From Clostridiales bacterium (lineage in GTDB: Bacteria > Bacillota > Clostridia > Christensenellales > UBA3700), in the NCBI GenBank assembly GCA_015055975.1, contig SVHF01000011.1:1-49944 (forward strand): a DNA stretch of 49,944 nt, written 5' to 3'. Numbering within the stretch: the first letter of the stretch is position 1; each line of letters starts with the position of its first letter. Shown piece after piece: positions 18,112 to 26,267 of the stretch. The notes beneath the pieces were generated by a model that was not told the origin of the DNA, searched no databases, and saw only the letters and a program-made list of their open reading frames with translations. The position numbers and the translations under genes were made by a program.

Positions 18112-18190
18112 GAACAAATAGATGCCCAATAAAAAATCAAGTAGAACTAACTCGGAAAAAGGAGCCAAATGAAAATTTAGCTCCTTTTTT
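18112..18190 (+). ncRNA. Candidate small RNA of about 79 nt
   Basis: A strong promoter upstream and a strong terminator at 18156-18190 delimit an RNA of about 79 nt. The terminator stem is AAAAAGGAGC/GCTCCTTTTT, and an inner helix AAAT-GAAA-ATTT forms a GNRA tetraloop. The first 45 nt, including GTAGAACTAACTCGG, are mostly unpaired and could pair with targets. A ribosome-binding-site-like AAGGAG and ATG with only 3 codons lie inside the terminator stem, so coding is unlikely. It matches no RNA family I recognise (not 6S, 4.5S or RNase P RNA). It lies about 300 nt from the DnaA boxes upstream of rpmH. Confidence 0.6.
18156..18190 (+). terminator. GNRA-capped terminator of the small RNA
   Basis: GGAGC and GCTCC flanked by five A and six T, with an internal AAAT/ATTT helix closed by a GAAA loop. 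The flanking A and T runs let it act in both directions. Confidence 0.8.
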
Positions 18191-18441
18191 CATTACTTTG
18201 ATACATAATTTTGAAGATTAATATGATCATATTTTATTCTTTTTTTACGCCCAGATTTTAAACAAAGAATATGCTTTCTATACATAGAACAATCTAATAG
18301 CCATTCTTGCCTGCATGCCCCTTAAATCGCGTATATATAAGTTATATATTGACCTTGAAAACCGTTTAAATATATAAGAACTTGATCTATAGCTTTTATC
18401 TTGGCAGATCTATATATTCATTTCTAGATACTAATCAATAT

Positions 18442-18477
18442 TGTGTATGCACACACCTACGCGTTCGTACGCGCGCG
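18442..18477. other. Alternating purine-pyrimidine GC island
   Basis: TGTGTATGCACACAC (18442-18456) and CGTACGCGCGCG (18466-18477) alternate strictly and stand out in AT-rich DNA. Such tracts can flip to Z-DNA under negative supercoiling. The island ends 15 bp before the DnaA boxes. Confidence 0.5.
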
Positions 18478-18491
18478 AGCATGCCTGCATA

Positions 18492-18523
18492 TGTGGATAG
18501 AATTGTGGATAAATTGTGGACAA
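18492..18523 (+). promoter_or_regulatory. Three DnaA boxes upstream of rpmH
   Basis: TGTGGATAG (18492), TGTGGATAA (18504, perfect) and TGTGGACAA (18515), all in the same direction at 12- and 11-bp steps. In many Firmicutes the origin lies just upstream of rpmH, so this may be an ancestral or second part of oriC. dnaA itself now lies about 10 kb to the right. Confidence 0.7.
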
Positions 18524-18551
18524 TTAAGCCTTTTTGAACAAGCGTTCGTTT

Positions 18552-18574
18552 TGTTTCACAATTTGCGTGAAACA
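18552..18574. promoter_or_regulatory. Split parS-like inverted repeat
   Basis: TGTTTCAC and GTGAAACA are exactly the two halves of the consensus ParB site TGTTTCACGTGAAACA, but here 7 bp (AATTTGC) separate them. A parB gene lies 2.9 kb away. Whether a spaced site is bound is unknown. Confidence 0.5.
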
Positions 18575-18691
18575 TAGCAAAAATATTTTTTATATGGCCG
18601 TGTGCGTATACATATAGCAAGACGCGAATTGGCTATATTCAAGACATATTGCTTCTATATAGCCGTTTTTTGTCTTGTTTGCCAGGTTTTT

Positions 18692-18707
18692 TGTTTCACA
18701 AGAAACT
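18692..18707. promoter_or_regulatory. Degenerate parS-like site
   Basis: TGTTTCACAAGAAACT matches the 16-bp parS consensus at 13 positions; both central bases differ. It lies 118 bp from the split site. Confidence 0.4.
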
Positions 18708-18818
18708 GCTTAAAAAATTGCACCGAAAACACATTAAATTTCTGTCACAAAATAGGCTTTTTGTGGAGCTTTTCCTGTTGATATTTTAAATCTAACACTA
18801 AATGATTAATTTTTTCGC

Positions 18819-18848
18819 TTGACACTTGTTGTTTTATTTATATATACT
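18819..18848 (+). promoter_or_regulatory. Predicted promoter of the rpmH operon
   Basis: TTGACA, an 18-bp spacer and TATACT, about 60 nt before rpmH. It should drive rpmH-rnpA-yidD-yidC-jag. Confidence 0.75.
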
Positions 18849-18909
18849 AATTTCGCATTATTATTATAATAATTATTAATAAGAAATAACGAAAGAGAGG
18901 ATATATACA

Positions 18910-19044
18910 ATGAAAAGAACTTATCAACCAAAGAAAAGAACTCGTAGCAAGGTTCATGGATTCAGAAAAAGAATGGCATCAGCTAACGGAAGAAAGGTGC
19001 TAAAGAGACGTCGTGCTAAGGGCAGAAAGCAACTTACTGCTTAA
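18910..19044 (+). CDS. rpmH: 50S ribosomal protein L34
   Basis: A 44-residue, highly basic protein that starts [12 protein letters not shown] and includes HGFRKRM, the invariant L34 pattern. The ribosome binding site is GAGAGG. It leads the rpmH-rnpA-yidD-yidC-jag cluster conserved next to the origin in Bacillota. Confidence 0.98.
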   Translation: MKRTYQPKKRTRSKVHGFRKRMASANGRKVLKRRRAKGRKQLTA

Positions 19045-19048
19045 TTGA

Positions 19049-19387
19049 ATGCAAAAGAAGTACAGGCTTAGCGGTCGCAAGACCTTCAATTATTTATTAA
19101 ACAAAGGGACCTCGGTTCCAGCTAAAGCCCTAGTACTTATCTATGCTCCTTCTAAATATACTAAGCATGTTGGTTTTATTGTTAGCAAGAAGATCGGCAA
19201 TGCAGTAGTTAGAAATAGAACAAGAAGGAGATTAAAAGAAGCTTTTCGTTCTATAATTGACGATGTTAAAGATTATACAAACTATATCATCATAGCAAGA
19301 AGTGGAATTGAAGAGCTTGATTTCTTAGAAATCAAACAAGCTTTAACTGGTGTCCTAAAGAAGGCTAATTTGCTTGAGGAAGAATAA
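19049..19387 (+). CDS. rnpA: Ribonuclease P protein component
   Basis: The protein subunit that helps the P RNA trim tRNA 5' leaders. The 112-residue length is usual. The RNA-binding signature RNRTRRRLKEAFR lies in the middle, and GFIVSKKIGNAV precedes it. It starts 4 nt after the rpmH stop. Its own binding site is weak, which points to coupling with rpmH. Confidence 0.96.
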   Translation: MQKKYRLSGRKTFNYLLNKGTSVPAKALVLIYAPSKYTKHVGFIVSKKIGNAVVRNRTRRRLKEAFRSIIDDVKDYTNYIIIARSGIEELDFLEIKQALTGVLKKANLLEEE

Positions 19388-19388
19388 A

Positions 19389-19628
19389 ATGATTATAGGA
19401 AAGGCGTTTTTATCTTACTATAAAAACTTTATAAATCCGCTTTTACCAGATACATGTATTTACACACCGTCTTGTTCTGCATATATGGGACAAGCCATTC
19501 AAAAATACGGTTATTTTAGGGGCGTGCCTCGTGGTCTTTGGAGAATACTAAGATGTAATCCATGGGCAAAAGGCGGCTATGATCCAGTTAAAGACAACTT
19601 TAGAGGAAAATCGAAATGGCTATTATGA
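19389..19628 (+). CDS. yidD: Membrane protein insertion efficiency factor YidD
   Basis: A 79-residue member of the YidD family, a small membrane-associated helper of protein insertion. The family pattern is clear: YKNFINPLLPDTCIYTPSCS, then YMGQAIQKYG, then RILRCNPWAKGGYDPV, with the conserved cysteines. The ATG at 19389 sits one base after the rnpA stop and follows GAGGAAG within rnpA. Its last 13 nt overlap yidC. Confidence 0.94.
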   Translation: MIIGKAFLSYYKNFINPLLPDTCIYTPSCSAYMGQAIQKYGYFRGVPRGLWRILRCNPWAKGGYDPVKDNFRGKSKWLL

Positions 19629-20812
19629 ATTTAATAATGTCTGCCACGCTAACCAATTGGGTTGGTAAATTACTAGAATTGCTATATAACGCAATTGGTA
19701 ATTTCGGCTGGACTGTAGTTGTTTTCTCTATTCTTTTAAAAGTTATCTTGTCTCCATTAGATATTTGGCAAAGAGTTTCAACTAAAAACCAACAAAAGAA
19801 AATGGAAGCAATCAAGCCAAAGCTTGAAAAACTAGAAAAGCAATACAAAAACAACCCAGATTTACTAAAACAAAAGCAATATGAGGTTCAAAGAGAAGCA
19901 AAGATTAATGTTTTTGCTACTTGTTTGCCTCTAATTGTTACTATGGTAGTTTTCTTTGTAGTATTCGGAGGCTTTAGAGCTCTTGTTACATACGAAAACG
20001 AATTAATGGTTGAAGAACTAGATAAAGCTTATGTAAGTTATGTTGTAGATTATAACGAATCAAAACTAACAGATGCTCAAAAAACAGAAGTTAATGAATT
20101 ATATGCAGCAGCTATTGAAGCAAATCCAACAGCTGAACCATTATATATTAAATGGGATGTATTAAAACCATACTGCGAAAATCCATTGCGTAATATTGAT
20201 TTTATAGAGTATGGCGAACTAGCTACAGAAAACCCAGAAAAATACGCAGAAATGCGAAACATATTGGCAAATACGTATAAAGCACACCTAGAAGGCGACA
20301 AGTGGCTATGGGTTAAAAACATCTTCAAATCTGATACCGGAACAGATGTCGTTCCTAATGTAAAATCATACACATCATCGGGCGCTGGTGGTATTGGTGC
20401 AGCTCTTGAAGATACTCAAATGCATACAACATATACAAATCTTACAGATCCTGCTGCTTCTGAATTAAACAAAACAGGAACATGGGATTTCAAGAAATGG
20501 AATGGTTACTTCATTTTGCCTTTATTGTCATTATTAACAAGTTTCTTATCTACTTGGATAATGCAAAAGAATGGCCCATCAAACGCAATGGGAACTCAAG
20601 AGCAACAAGCACAACAACAAAAGCAAATGAAGATGATGTCATACATGATGCCTATTATGCTTGCAGTATTTGCAATGCTATATAGTGCAGCATTCGCTAT
20701 TTACTACTTCATGAGTAACGTTATGGCAACTCTAACTACGTTAGTTGTTAATGGCGTTATGAAATTGATCGACAAACGTAAAGAAGCGCAAAACCCAGTG
20801 ATTATAAGATAG
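19616..20812 (+). CDS. yidC: Membrane protein insertase YidC (Oxa1 family)
   Basis: This protein inserts and folds membrane proteins. Order: first helix at about 25-45 with SILLKVILSPLDIW; a charged cytoplasmic hairpin; a second helix ending VVFFVVFGGF (about 110-125); an outer loop of about 170 residues; then three helices from NGYFILPLLSLL to the end. Firmicutes YidC proteins are usually near 260 residues, so at 398 this one is enlarged, almost entirely by that loop. The first helix has Lys (LLKVI) where many homologues have the groove Arg. No lipobox is seen at the N-terminus. AGAGG precedes the ATG. Confidence 0.94.
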   Translation: MAIMNLIMSATLTNWVGKLLELLYNAIGNFGWTVVVFSILLKVILSPLDIWQRVSTKNQQKKMEAIKPKLEKLEKQYKNNPDLLKQKQYEVQREAKINVFATCLPLIVTMVVFFVVFGGFRALVTYENELMVEELDKAYVSYVVDYNESKLTDAQKTEVNELYAAAIEANPTAEPLYIKWDVLKPYCENPLRNIDFIEYGELATENPEKYAEMRNILANTYKAHLEGDKWLWVKNIFKSDTGTDVVPNVKSYTSSGAGGIGAALEDTQMHTTYTNLTDPAASELNKTGTWDFKKWNGYFILPLLSLLTSFLSTWIMQKNGPSNAMGTQEQQAQQQKQMKMMSYMMPIMLAVFAMLYSAAFAIYYFMSNVMATLTTLVVNGVMKLIDKRKEAQNPVIIR

Positions 20813-20822
20813 AGGTCATATT

Positions 20823-21386
20823 ATGATAGAAGTTATTAAAGAATTTATTGACGGCATTATTGAAAAGTTAAACCTTCAATGTGAAGCCAATATAGAAGAA
20901 ACAGACGAAGAGTTCAAGGTTACACTTGCTGGACCTGATGCTCACGTTTTAATTGGATATAGAGGAGATGTTTTAGACAGCATCCAATATCTAACTTTGT
21001 TATTAATTAACAAACACGGCGAAAGCAACAAGAGATTGGTTATAGATGGAGAAAACTATAGAGCAAAGAGAGAAGCAACATTATCTAAGCTTGCTAAAAA
21101 CCTTGCTTTCCAAGTTTCTAAATCAGGAAGACCAAAGCAACTAGAGCCAATGAATCCATTCGAAAGAAGAATCATTCACTCAGCTTTAGCTAACGACAAG
21201 TATGTTACAACAGAATCTGAAGGTGAAGAACCAAATAGATATGTTGTTATTAAGCCAGTTAAGAAAAGCTCTACTCAAAGAGTAGAAAGACAAGAACGTC
21301 CACAAAACACATCAACTGTTACTGGTATCAATAGATATGCAGGAAAGATGAAGTCTTTTGGTGGAGAGAAGAGAAGATACTTCTAA
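20823..21386 (+). CDS. jag: RNA-binding protein KhpB/Jag
   Basis: A 187-residue KH-R3H protein that acts with KhpA on small RNAs and cell-wall growth in Gram-positives. The KH motif is LIGYRGDVLDSIQYL (about 42-56). The R3H part includes EPMNPFERRIIHSALAND. The N-terminal Jag_N domain found in longer family members seems to be missing or reduced, since the KH region begins within 40 residues. It ends the rpmH operon. Confidence 0.93.
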   Translation: MIEVIKEFIDGIIEKLNLQCEANIEETDEEFKVTLAGPDAHVLIGYRGDVLDSIQYLTLLLINKHGESNKRLVIDGENYRAKREATLSKLAKNLAFQVSKSGRPKQLEPMNPFERRIIHSALANDKYVTTESEGEEPNRYVVIKPVKKSSTQRVERQERPQNTSTVTGINRYAGKMKSFGGEKRRYF

Positions 21387-21408
21387 GAAATAACAATAAC
21401 AATAAATT

Positions 21409-21436
21409 CGAGACCTTATTGGGTCTCGTATTTTTT
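21409..21436 (+). terminator. Terminator of the rpmH-jag operon
   Basis: CGAGACC and GGTCTCG form a perfect 7-bp stem with a 6-nt loop, then six T. Its tail overlaps the last codon of the convergent parB gene. Confidence 0.85.
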
Positions 21437-22298
21437 ATGAATTTGATTCTCTTCTTAATATTTCTATCAGATCTATAATTCGCTCTAAATCGTCTGGCGT
21501 GTAATAATCTATATAGAATCGTCCTTTTTGCTCGTTTCCTTGAAGTGTAACGTGTGTAGCAAAGACTCTTTCCATTGTTCTTACCAATTGTCTAAGCTCT
21601 AGAGATTGAATTGGCTTTGCTTTCTTCTTATCGTTAGGATTTTTCTTATTGTGAATTAATAATTCAAGTTGGTGAACGCTCATTTGCTTATCGCAAGCTG
21701 CTTTTGCTAATGTAATTTGAAGCATTTCGTCGTCTACGCCTAGAATTGCTCTTGCGTGCGTTCCACTTAATCTTCCTAGTTCGACCATCTTTCTTACTTC
21801 TTCTGGAAGAGCTAGAAGTCTCATTGTATTTGTTACATAAACTCTTGATTTTCCTATGTTTTTCGCTAAATCTTCTTGTGTTAGCTTATAATCGTCAATA
21901 AATTTCTTATAAGCGTTAGCTTCTTCTATAGGATTTAAGTTTTGTCTTTGAATATTTTCAATTAATGCAATTTCATCGATTTGTTTTCTTGTTAAATTCT
22001 TTACTATAACAGGAACCGTTTTTAAGCCTGCTACTTGAGCAGCTCTATATCTTCTTTCTCCTGCAACTATTACATACTTATCTCTATCTAGCGTGGCTAT
22101 AATTGGCTGAATTAAGCCATACTTTTTAACGGTCTTACTTAATTCCTTAATAGCCTCTGGATCAAATGTTTTTCTAGGTTGATCAGGGTTTGGAATAACT
22201 TCTTCAATAGCAATCTCTCTAATACCTTCGTTTAGATTGCCATTTTTGTCGTATGTCTTAATGTTTTCTACTTCAAATACTGTTAAATCTTTATTCAT
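21435..22298 (-). CDS. parB: Chromosome partitioning protein, ParB/Noc family
   Basis: A 287-residue CTP-dependent sliding-clamp protein. Domains: ParB N-terminal CTPase domain (about 25-115) with PNPDQPRKTF, VAGERRYRAA and ENIQRQNLNPIEEA; a helix-turn-helix region (TQEDLAKNIGKSRVYVTNTMRLL); and a C-terminal dimerisation segment. No parA lies beside it, and it sits between jag and mnmE rather than after rsmG. ParB and Noc cannot be told apart with certainty. The HARAIL segment after the helix-turn-helix and the parS-like half-sites 2.9 kb away favour ParB. The ATG is 1 nt after the mnmE stop and uses AGGGA within mnmE. Confidence 0.93.
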   Translation of the reverse strand: MNKDLTVFEVENIKTYDKNGNLNEGIREIAIEEVIPNPDQPRKTFDPEAIKELSKTVKKYGLIQPIIATLDRDKYVIVAGERRYRAAQVAGLKTVPVIVKNLTRKQIDEIALIENIQRQNLNPIEEANAYKKFIDDYKLTQEDLAKNIGKSRVYVTNTMRLLALPEEVRKMVELGRLSGTHARAILGVDDEMLQITLAKAACDKQMSVHQLELLIHNKKNPNDKKKAKPIQSLELRQLVRTMERVFATHVTLQGNEQKGRFYIDYYTPDDLERIIDLIEILRRESNS

Positions 22299-22299
22299 A

Positions 22300-23640
22300 T
22301 TATTTCCCTAAACAGAATTTGCTAAAGATATTAGTTATAATATCTTCGGTTGCACAGTTTCCTGTAATTTCGCCTAGTGCGAAGTATGCATTTCTTAAAT
22401 TAACCAATACACACTCTATTGGCTCAACATCTATAAGCTTTATAGTTGTTTCTAGCTCATCAATAGCAACTTTTATTGCTTCAGCATGTCTTTGATTTGT
22501 AATGATTGTTGATGAAGCATCGATGTTTTTGGTGATAAACATATCTACAATAGCTTCTTTTAGAGCATCAATTCCTATATTTTGCTTAGCGCTTATAGCG
22601 AATCCTTCTTTTTGATTATCTAAAAGTGCAGATTTATCACACTTATTATATGCCAAAATGATCTTTTTGCTTTCTTTATTCAATTTTTCAAGGATATTTT
22701 TCTCTTCTGCGTTTAATTCTCTTCCTGCTTCTGTTACAAATATAACAACATCGGCACTCTTTGCGGCATCTAAAGATCTTTCTACACCTATAGATTCTAC
22801 GACATCTTCTGTTTCTCTGATACCTGCGGTATCCATAAGCTTTAATAAAACGCCATTTACTTCTATATTTTCTTCGATACTATCTCTTGTTGTACCAGCA
22901 ACCGAAGTTACAATAGCTCTTTCTCTACCTAAAAGCGTATTTAATAGGGAAGATTTACCTACATTTGCTATACCAACGATAGCAACTGCTATACCTTGCT
23001 TTATATATCCGCCAACATTTGATGTATTTAGAAGCTTTTTAAGCTCTTCTTTCTCAATCTTTAAAGCTGCTTTGCAATCTATCTTTGCTTCATCTTCCAT
23101 TTCTTCTGGATAATCAAGCGATGCTTCTAATTGAGATACGCAATATAGGATCTTATCCTGGATACCTGCTAATTTATCTGATATTCCGCCCTTAGATAAT
23201 CTATATCCAGCGTTAATAGCTGCTATAGATTCTGCGTTTATCATATCTATAATACCTTCTGCATCAGATAGGGTAATTTTACCATTTAAAAAAGCTCTTT
23301 TTGTAAACTCTCCTTTGTCCGCAATCTTAGCTCCATTGTCTAAACAAGCCTTTAAAACTTCATCAACGATTCTAACGCCTCCATGGCATTGAAATTCTAC
23401 TAAATCCTCACCTGTATAGGTTTTTGGCGCTTTAAAATACACTGCAAGCACTGTATCTGAGATTGTTTTTGTGGTCAAAGTACCATAATACATCATGTTA
23501 GGAGTTGCGTCTTTGAAAGTCTTTAAAAGTTTTGTTGAAAAAATTTTACTAGCAATATCTAGCGCCTCATCGCCGCTCATTCTAATTATTCCGATGGCAC
23601 CACTTCCTAGTGGTGTAGATATTGTAGCAATCGTATTCAT
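22300..23640 (-). CDS. mnmE: tRNA uridine-5-carboxymethylaminomethyl GTPase MnmE
   Basis: With MnmG it modifies U34 of several tRNAs. The protein has 446 residues: N-terminal folate-binding domain (STPLGSGAIGIIRMSG), helical domain, an inserted G domain with GIANVGKSSLLN, DTAGIRE and NKCD, and the C-terminal CLGK motif needed for activity. I chose the ATG at 23640, where homology begins; the frame continues 40 codons upstream without family similarity. No Shine-Dalgarno is present, and the -10 box ends 7 nt before the ATG. Start and transcription start probably coincide. Confidence 0.95.
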   Translation of the reverse strand: MNTIATISTPLGSGAIGIIRMSGDEALDIASKIFSTKLLKTFKDATPNMMYYGTLTTKTISDTVLAVYFKAPKTYTGEDLVEFQCHGGVRIVDEVLKACLDNGAKIADKGEFTKRAFLNGKITLSDAEGIIDMINAESIAAINAGYRLSKGGISDKLAGIQDKILYCVSQLEASLDYPEEMEDEAKIDCKAALKIEKEELKKLLNTSNVGGYIKQGIAVAIVGIANVGKSSLLNTLLGRERAIVTSVAGTTRDSIEENIEVNGVLLKLMDTAGIRETEDVVESIGVERSLDAAKSADVVIFVTEAGRELNAEEKNILEKLNKESKKIILAYNKCDKSALLDNQKEGFAISAKQNIGIDALKEAIVDMFITKNIDASSTIITNQRHAEAIKVAIDELETTIKLIDVEPIECVLVNLRNAYFALGEITGNCATEDIITNIFSKFCLGK

Positions 23641-23647
23641 GCTTAAA

Positions 23648-23700
23648 ATTATACCATAGGGCCCGTTTATTTGCCAATATTTATAACTAAGTGTTATAAT
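23648..23700. promoter_or_regulatory. Back-to-back mnmE/mnmG promoters sharing the -35 region
   Basis: Plus strand: TTGCCA (23671-23676), 18 bp, TATAAT (23695-23700). Minus strand: TTGGCA (23672-23677), 18 bp, TATAAT (23648-23653). The two -35 boxes overlap on one TTGCCAA element, so RNA polymerase could serve only one side at a time. Each -10 lies 6-7 nt from its start codon. Confidence 0.7.
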
Positions 23701-23706
23701 GGCGCT

Positions 23707-25569
23707 ATGAGTGAAATTTACGATAAAAATTATGATGCAATAGTTGTTGGTGCAGGGCATGCTGGAGTAGAAGCAGCTCTTGCTTTAGCGCGTATTGGCC
23801 ATAAGACATTAATTGTTACTTTATCGTTAAATGCAATCTCTTTTATGCCATGTAATCCATGTATCGGTGGAACATCTAAAGGACACTTGGTTAGAGAAAT
23901 AGATGCTCTTGGCGGACAAATGGGTTTATCTACAGATAAAAACGCACTTCAAATTAGAATGTTAAATTGTGGTAAGGGAGCTGCTGTTCAATCACTTCGT
24001 GCTCAAGCAGATAAAACTCTATACCATTTATATATGAAGCATGTTCTTGAAGAAGAACCAAATCTTACTATTTTACAAGGTGAAGTTTCTAACATCTTAG
24101 TAGAAGGTGGAAAAGTAACAGGTATAAAGACTACTTTAGGACAAATTTTCTATTGTAAATCTATTGTTGTAGCAACTGGTGTTTATTTGAATGCAAATAT
24201 CATCATTGGTGATTGGTCTCAAAAGGTTGGACCAAATGGTTTTGCTGCAGCAACTGAACTTACTAAATCATTAATTGATTTAGGAATCCCTACTAGACGT
24301 TTTAAAACAGGAACTCCAGCAAGAATAGATAAAGCTTCAATTGATTTTTCTAAAATGGAAATCCAAAATGGGGATGAAAAGTTATATCCATTCTCATTTA
24401 TGACAGAAGGTTTTATTGAAAACAAGCAACCTTGCTATTTAACATATACAACAGAAAAGACAAAAGAAATTATTTTGAGAAATATAGATAGATCTCCTCT
24501 ATACAATGGCTCTATTCATAGTATTGGACCTAGATATTGTCCATCTATTGAAGATAAGATTATGAGATTCCAAGATAAAGAGCGTCATCAAATCTTTATT
24601 GAACCAGAAAGTTCATTTACTAATGAAATGTATGTACAAGGAATGTCATCTTCTATGCCATTTGATGTTCAAATTGAGATGTATCACTCAGTAATTGGTC
24701 TTGAACACTGTAGATTCTTAAGATATGCATATGCTATTGAATATGATTGTATAGATTCTCTTGCTTTAAACCCATCATTAATGGTTAAAGGTATAGATGG
24801 ATTATTCTTAGCTGGTCAATTAAATGGTTCTTCTGGATATGAAGAAGCTGCAGGTCAAGGTATTTATGCCGGAATTAATGCTTCTCAATATCTAAAAGGT
24901 GAAGATCCTATTATTTTAACTAGAGAAAATTCTTATATTGGTGTTCTTGTAGATGATTTAGTTACAAAAGGAACTAATGAACCATATAGAATGATGACAG
25001 CAAGAGCAGAGCATAGACTTCTTCTAAGACAAGAAAATGCAGATATTCGTTTAACTCCTATTGGAAGAAAAGCAGGATTAGTTAAAGATGATAGATGGAA
25101 TAAATATTTAGAGAAGGTAAATCAAACAAAAGATATATATGAAATGTTAAACACTTCAATATCTCCAAAGATTTATGGTCCATTGTTTGAAAAATTAGGT
25201 GAAAGTATACCATCTAATGGTTTAACTTATAAAGCTATGTTAAAAAGATCTAATATTGAAGCTAAAGATTTAATAGATTATTTTGATGATTTCAAAAAAT
25301 TCAATCCAAGATATATAGAAGAAGTAGCTGTAGAAGTTAAATATGAAGGTTATTTAAATAAAGAAGAAAATATTATCTCTAATAATAAGAAATTAGAAAA
25401 TAAGGTATTACCTGAAGATCTAGATTATTCAACAATTTTAGGATTAAGATTAGAAGCTAGACAAAAATTAAACAAGATTAAACCATTAAATCTTGCTCAA
25501 GCTTCTAGAATCAGTGGTGTATCTCCATCAGATATAACTGTTTTATTAGTTTATCTATCTAAAAAGTAA
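23707..25569 (+). CDS. mnmG: tRNA uridine-5-carboxymethylaminomethyl modification enzyme MnmG
   Basis: The FAD-dependent partner of MnmE in U34 modification. The 620-residue length is normal. The Rossmann motif VVGAGHAGVEAA lies at about 12-23. CNPCIGGTSKGHLVREIDALGG with its conserved Cys pair follows, then IGPRYCPSIEDK and the C-terminal helical domain that binds MnmE. The ATG at 23707 is chosen because it begins the family match and lies 6 nt from the -10 box. An earlier in-frame start would lie inside the promoter. No Shine-Dalgarno is present. Codon use becomes more AT-rich toward the 3' end. Confidence 0.96.
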   Translation: MSEIYDKNYDAIVVGAGHAGVEAALALARIGHKTLIVTLSLNAISFMPCNPCIGGTSKGHLVREIDALGGQMGLSTDKNALQIRMLNCGKGAAVQSLRAQADKTLYHLYMKHVLEEEPNLTILQGEVSNILVEGGKVTGIKTTLGQIFYCKSIVVATGVYLNANIIIGDWSQKVGPNGFAAATELTKSLIDLGIPTRRFKTGTPARIDKASIDFSKMEIQNGDEKLYPFSFMTEGFIENKQPCYLTYTTEKTKEIILRNIDRSPLYNGSIHSIGPRYCPSIEDKIMRFQDKERHQIFIEPESSFTNEMYVQGMSSSMPFDVQIEMYHSVIGLEHCRFLRYAYAIEYDCIDSLALNPSLMVKGIDGLFLAGQLNGSSGYEEAAGQGIYAGINASQYLKGEDPIILTRENSYIGVLVDDLVTKGTNEPYRMMTARAEHRLLLRQENADIRLTPIGRKAGLVKDDRWNKYLEKVNQTKDIYEMLNTSISPKIYGPLFEKLGESIPSNGLTYKAMLKRSNIEAKDLIDYFDDFKKFNPRYIEEVAVEVKYEGYLNKEENIISNNKKLENKVLPEDLDYSTILGLRLEARQKLNKIKPLNLAQASRISGVSPSDITVLLVYLSKK

Positions 25570-25571
25570 TT

Positions 25572-26267
25572 ATGGAAGAGTTAAAAACTTATTTAGAAAG
25601 TAAAAAAATTGAATACAACCCAGCAATTTTAGATAAGTTCAATACTTATTATAACCTTTTAATAGAATGGAATAATAAATTCAATTTAACAGCAATTACC
25701 GATAAAAAAGAAGTTGAAATTAAACATTTTATAGATAGTTTAACAGCTTTAGATTATATAAAAGACAATTCTTTAATCTGTGATATTGGAGCAGGAGCTG
25801 GTTTTCCATCAATTCCACTTGCAATATTACTTCCAAATTGTAGATTTACACTAATAGATAGTTTAAATAAAAGAGTTAATTTCTTAAATGAAGTTATAAA
25901 TAGTTTGGGATTAACTAATTGTGAATGTATACATGCAAGAATAGAAGACTTTGCTATTAAGAATAAAGAAAAATATGATATTGCACTAGCTAGAGCAGTA
26001 GCTCCATTAAATATATTACTTGAATATACAATGCCAATATTAAAAATTAATGGCATTTTATTATCTCATAAGGGAAGTAATATTAATGAAGAGATTTTAG
26101 AGGCTGAAAACGCGTCAAAAATATTAAATTGTAAGATTAATAATAAATATGAATTATCTCTTCCTAATGGCGATTATAGATGTTTAATTGAATATATTAA
26201 ATTAAAGTCTACTCCACCAAAATATCCAAGAGGTGGAAATAAACCAAGATTGAATCCATTAAAATAG
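25572..26267 (+). CDS. rsmG: 16S rRNA (guanine(527)-N7)-methyltransferase RsmG
   Basis: A SAM-dependent methyltransferase of 231 residues. SAM-binding motif CDIGAGAGFPSIPLAI at about 70, upstream block WNNKFNLTAI, and ARAVAPL. The C-terminal basic YPRGGNKPRLNPLK is usual for the family. It starts 2 nt after the mnmG stop with no visible binding site, so it depends on coupling with mnmG. Confidence 0.95.
   Translation: MEELKTYLESKKIEYNPAILDKFNTYYNLLIEWNNKFNLTAITDKKEVEIKHFIDSLTALDYIKDNSLICDIGAGAGFPSIPLAILLPNCRFTLIDSLNKRVNFLNEVINSLGLTNCECIHARIEDFAIKNKEKYDIALARAVAPLNILLEYTMPILKINGILLSHKGSNINEEILEAENASKILNCKINNKYELSLPNGDYRCLIEYIKLKSTPPKYPRGGNKPRLNPLK

Noticed and set aside
18435..18620. 61-codon open frame on the minus strand
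   Set aside because: It runs through the DnaA boxes and parS-like repeat and has no start signal.
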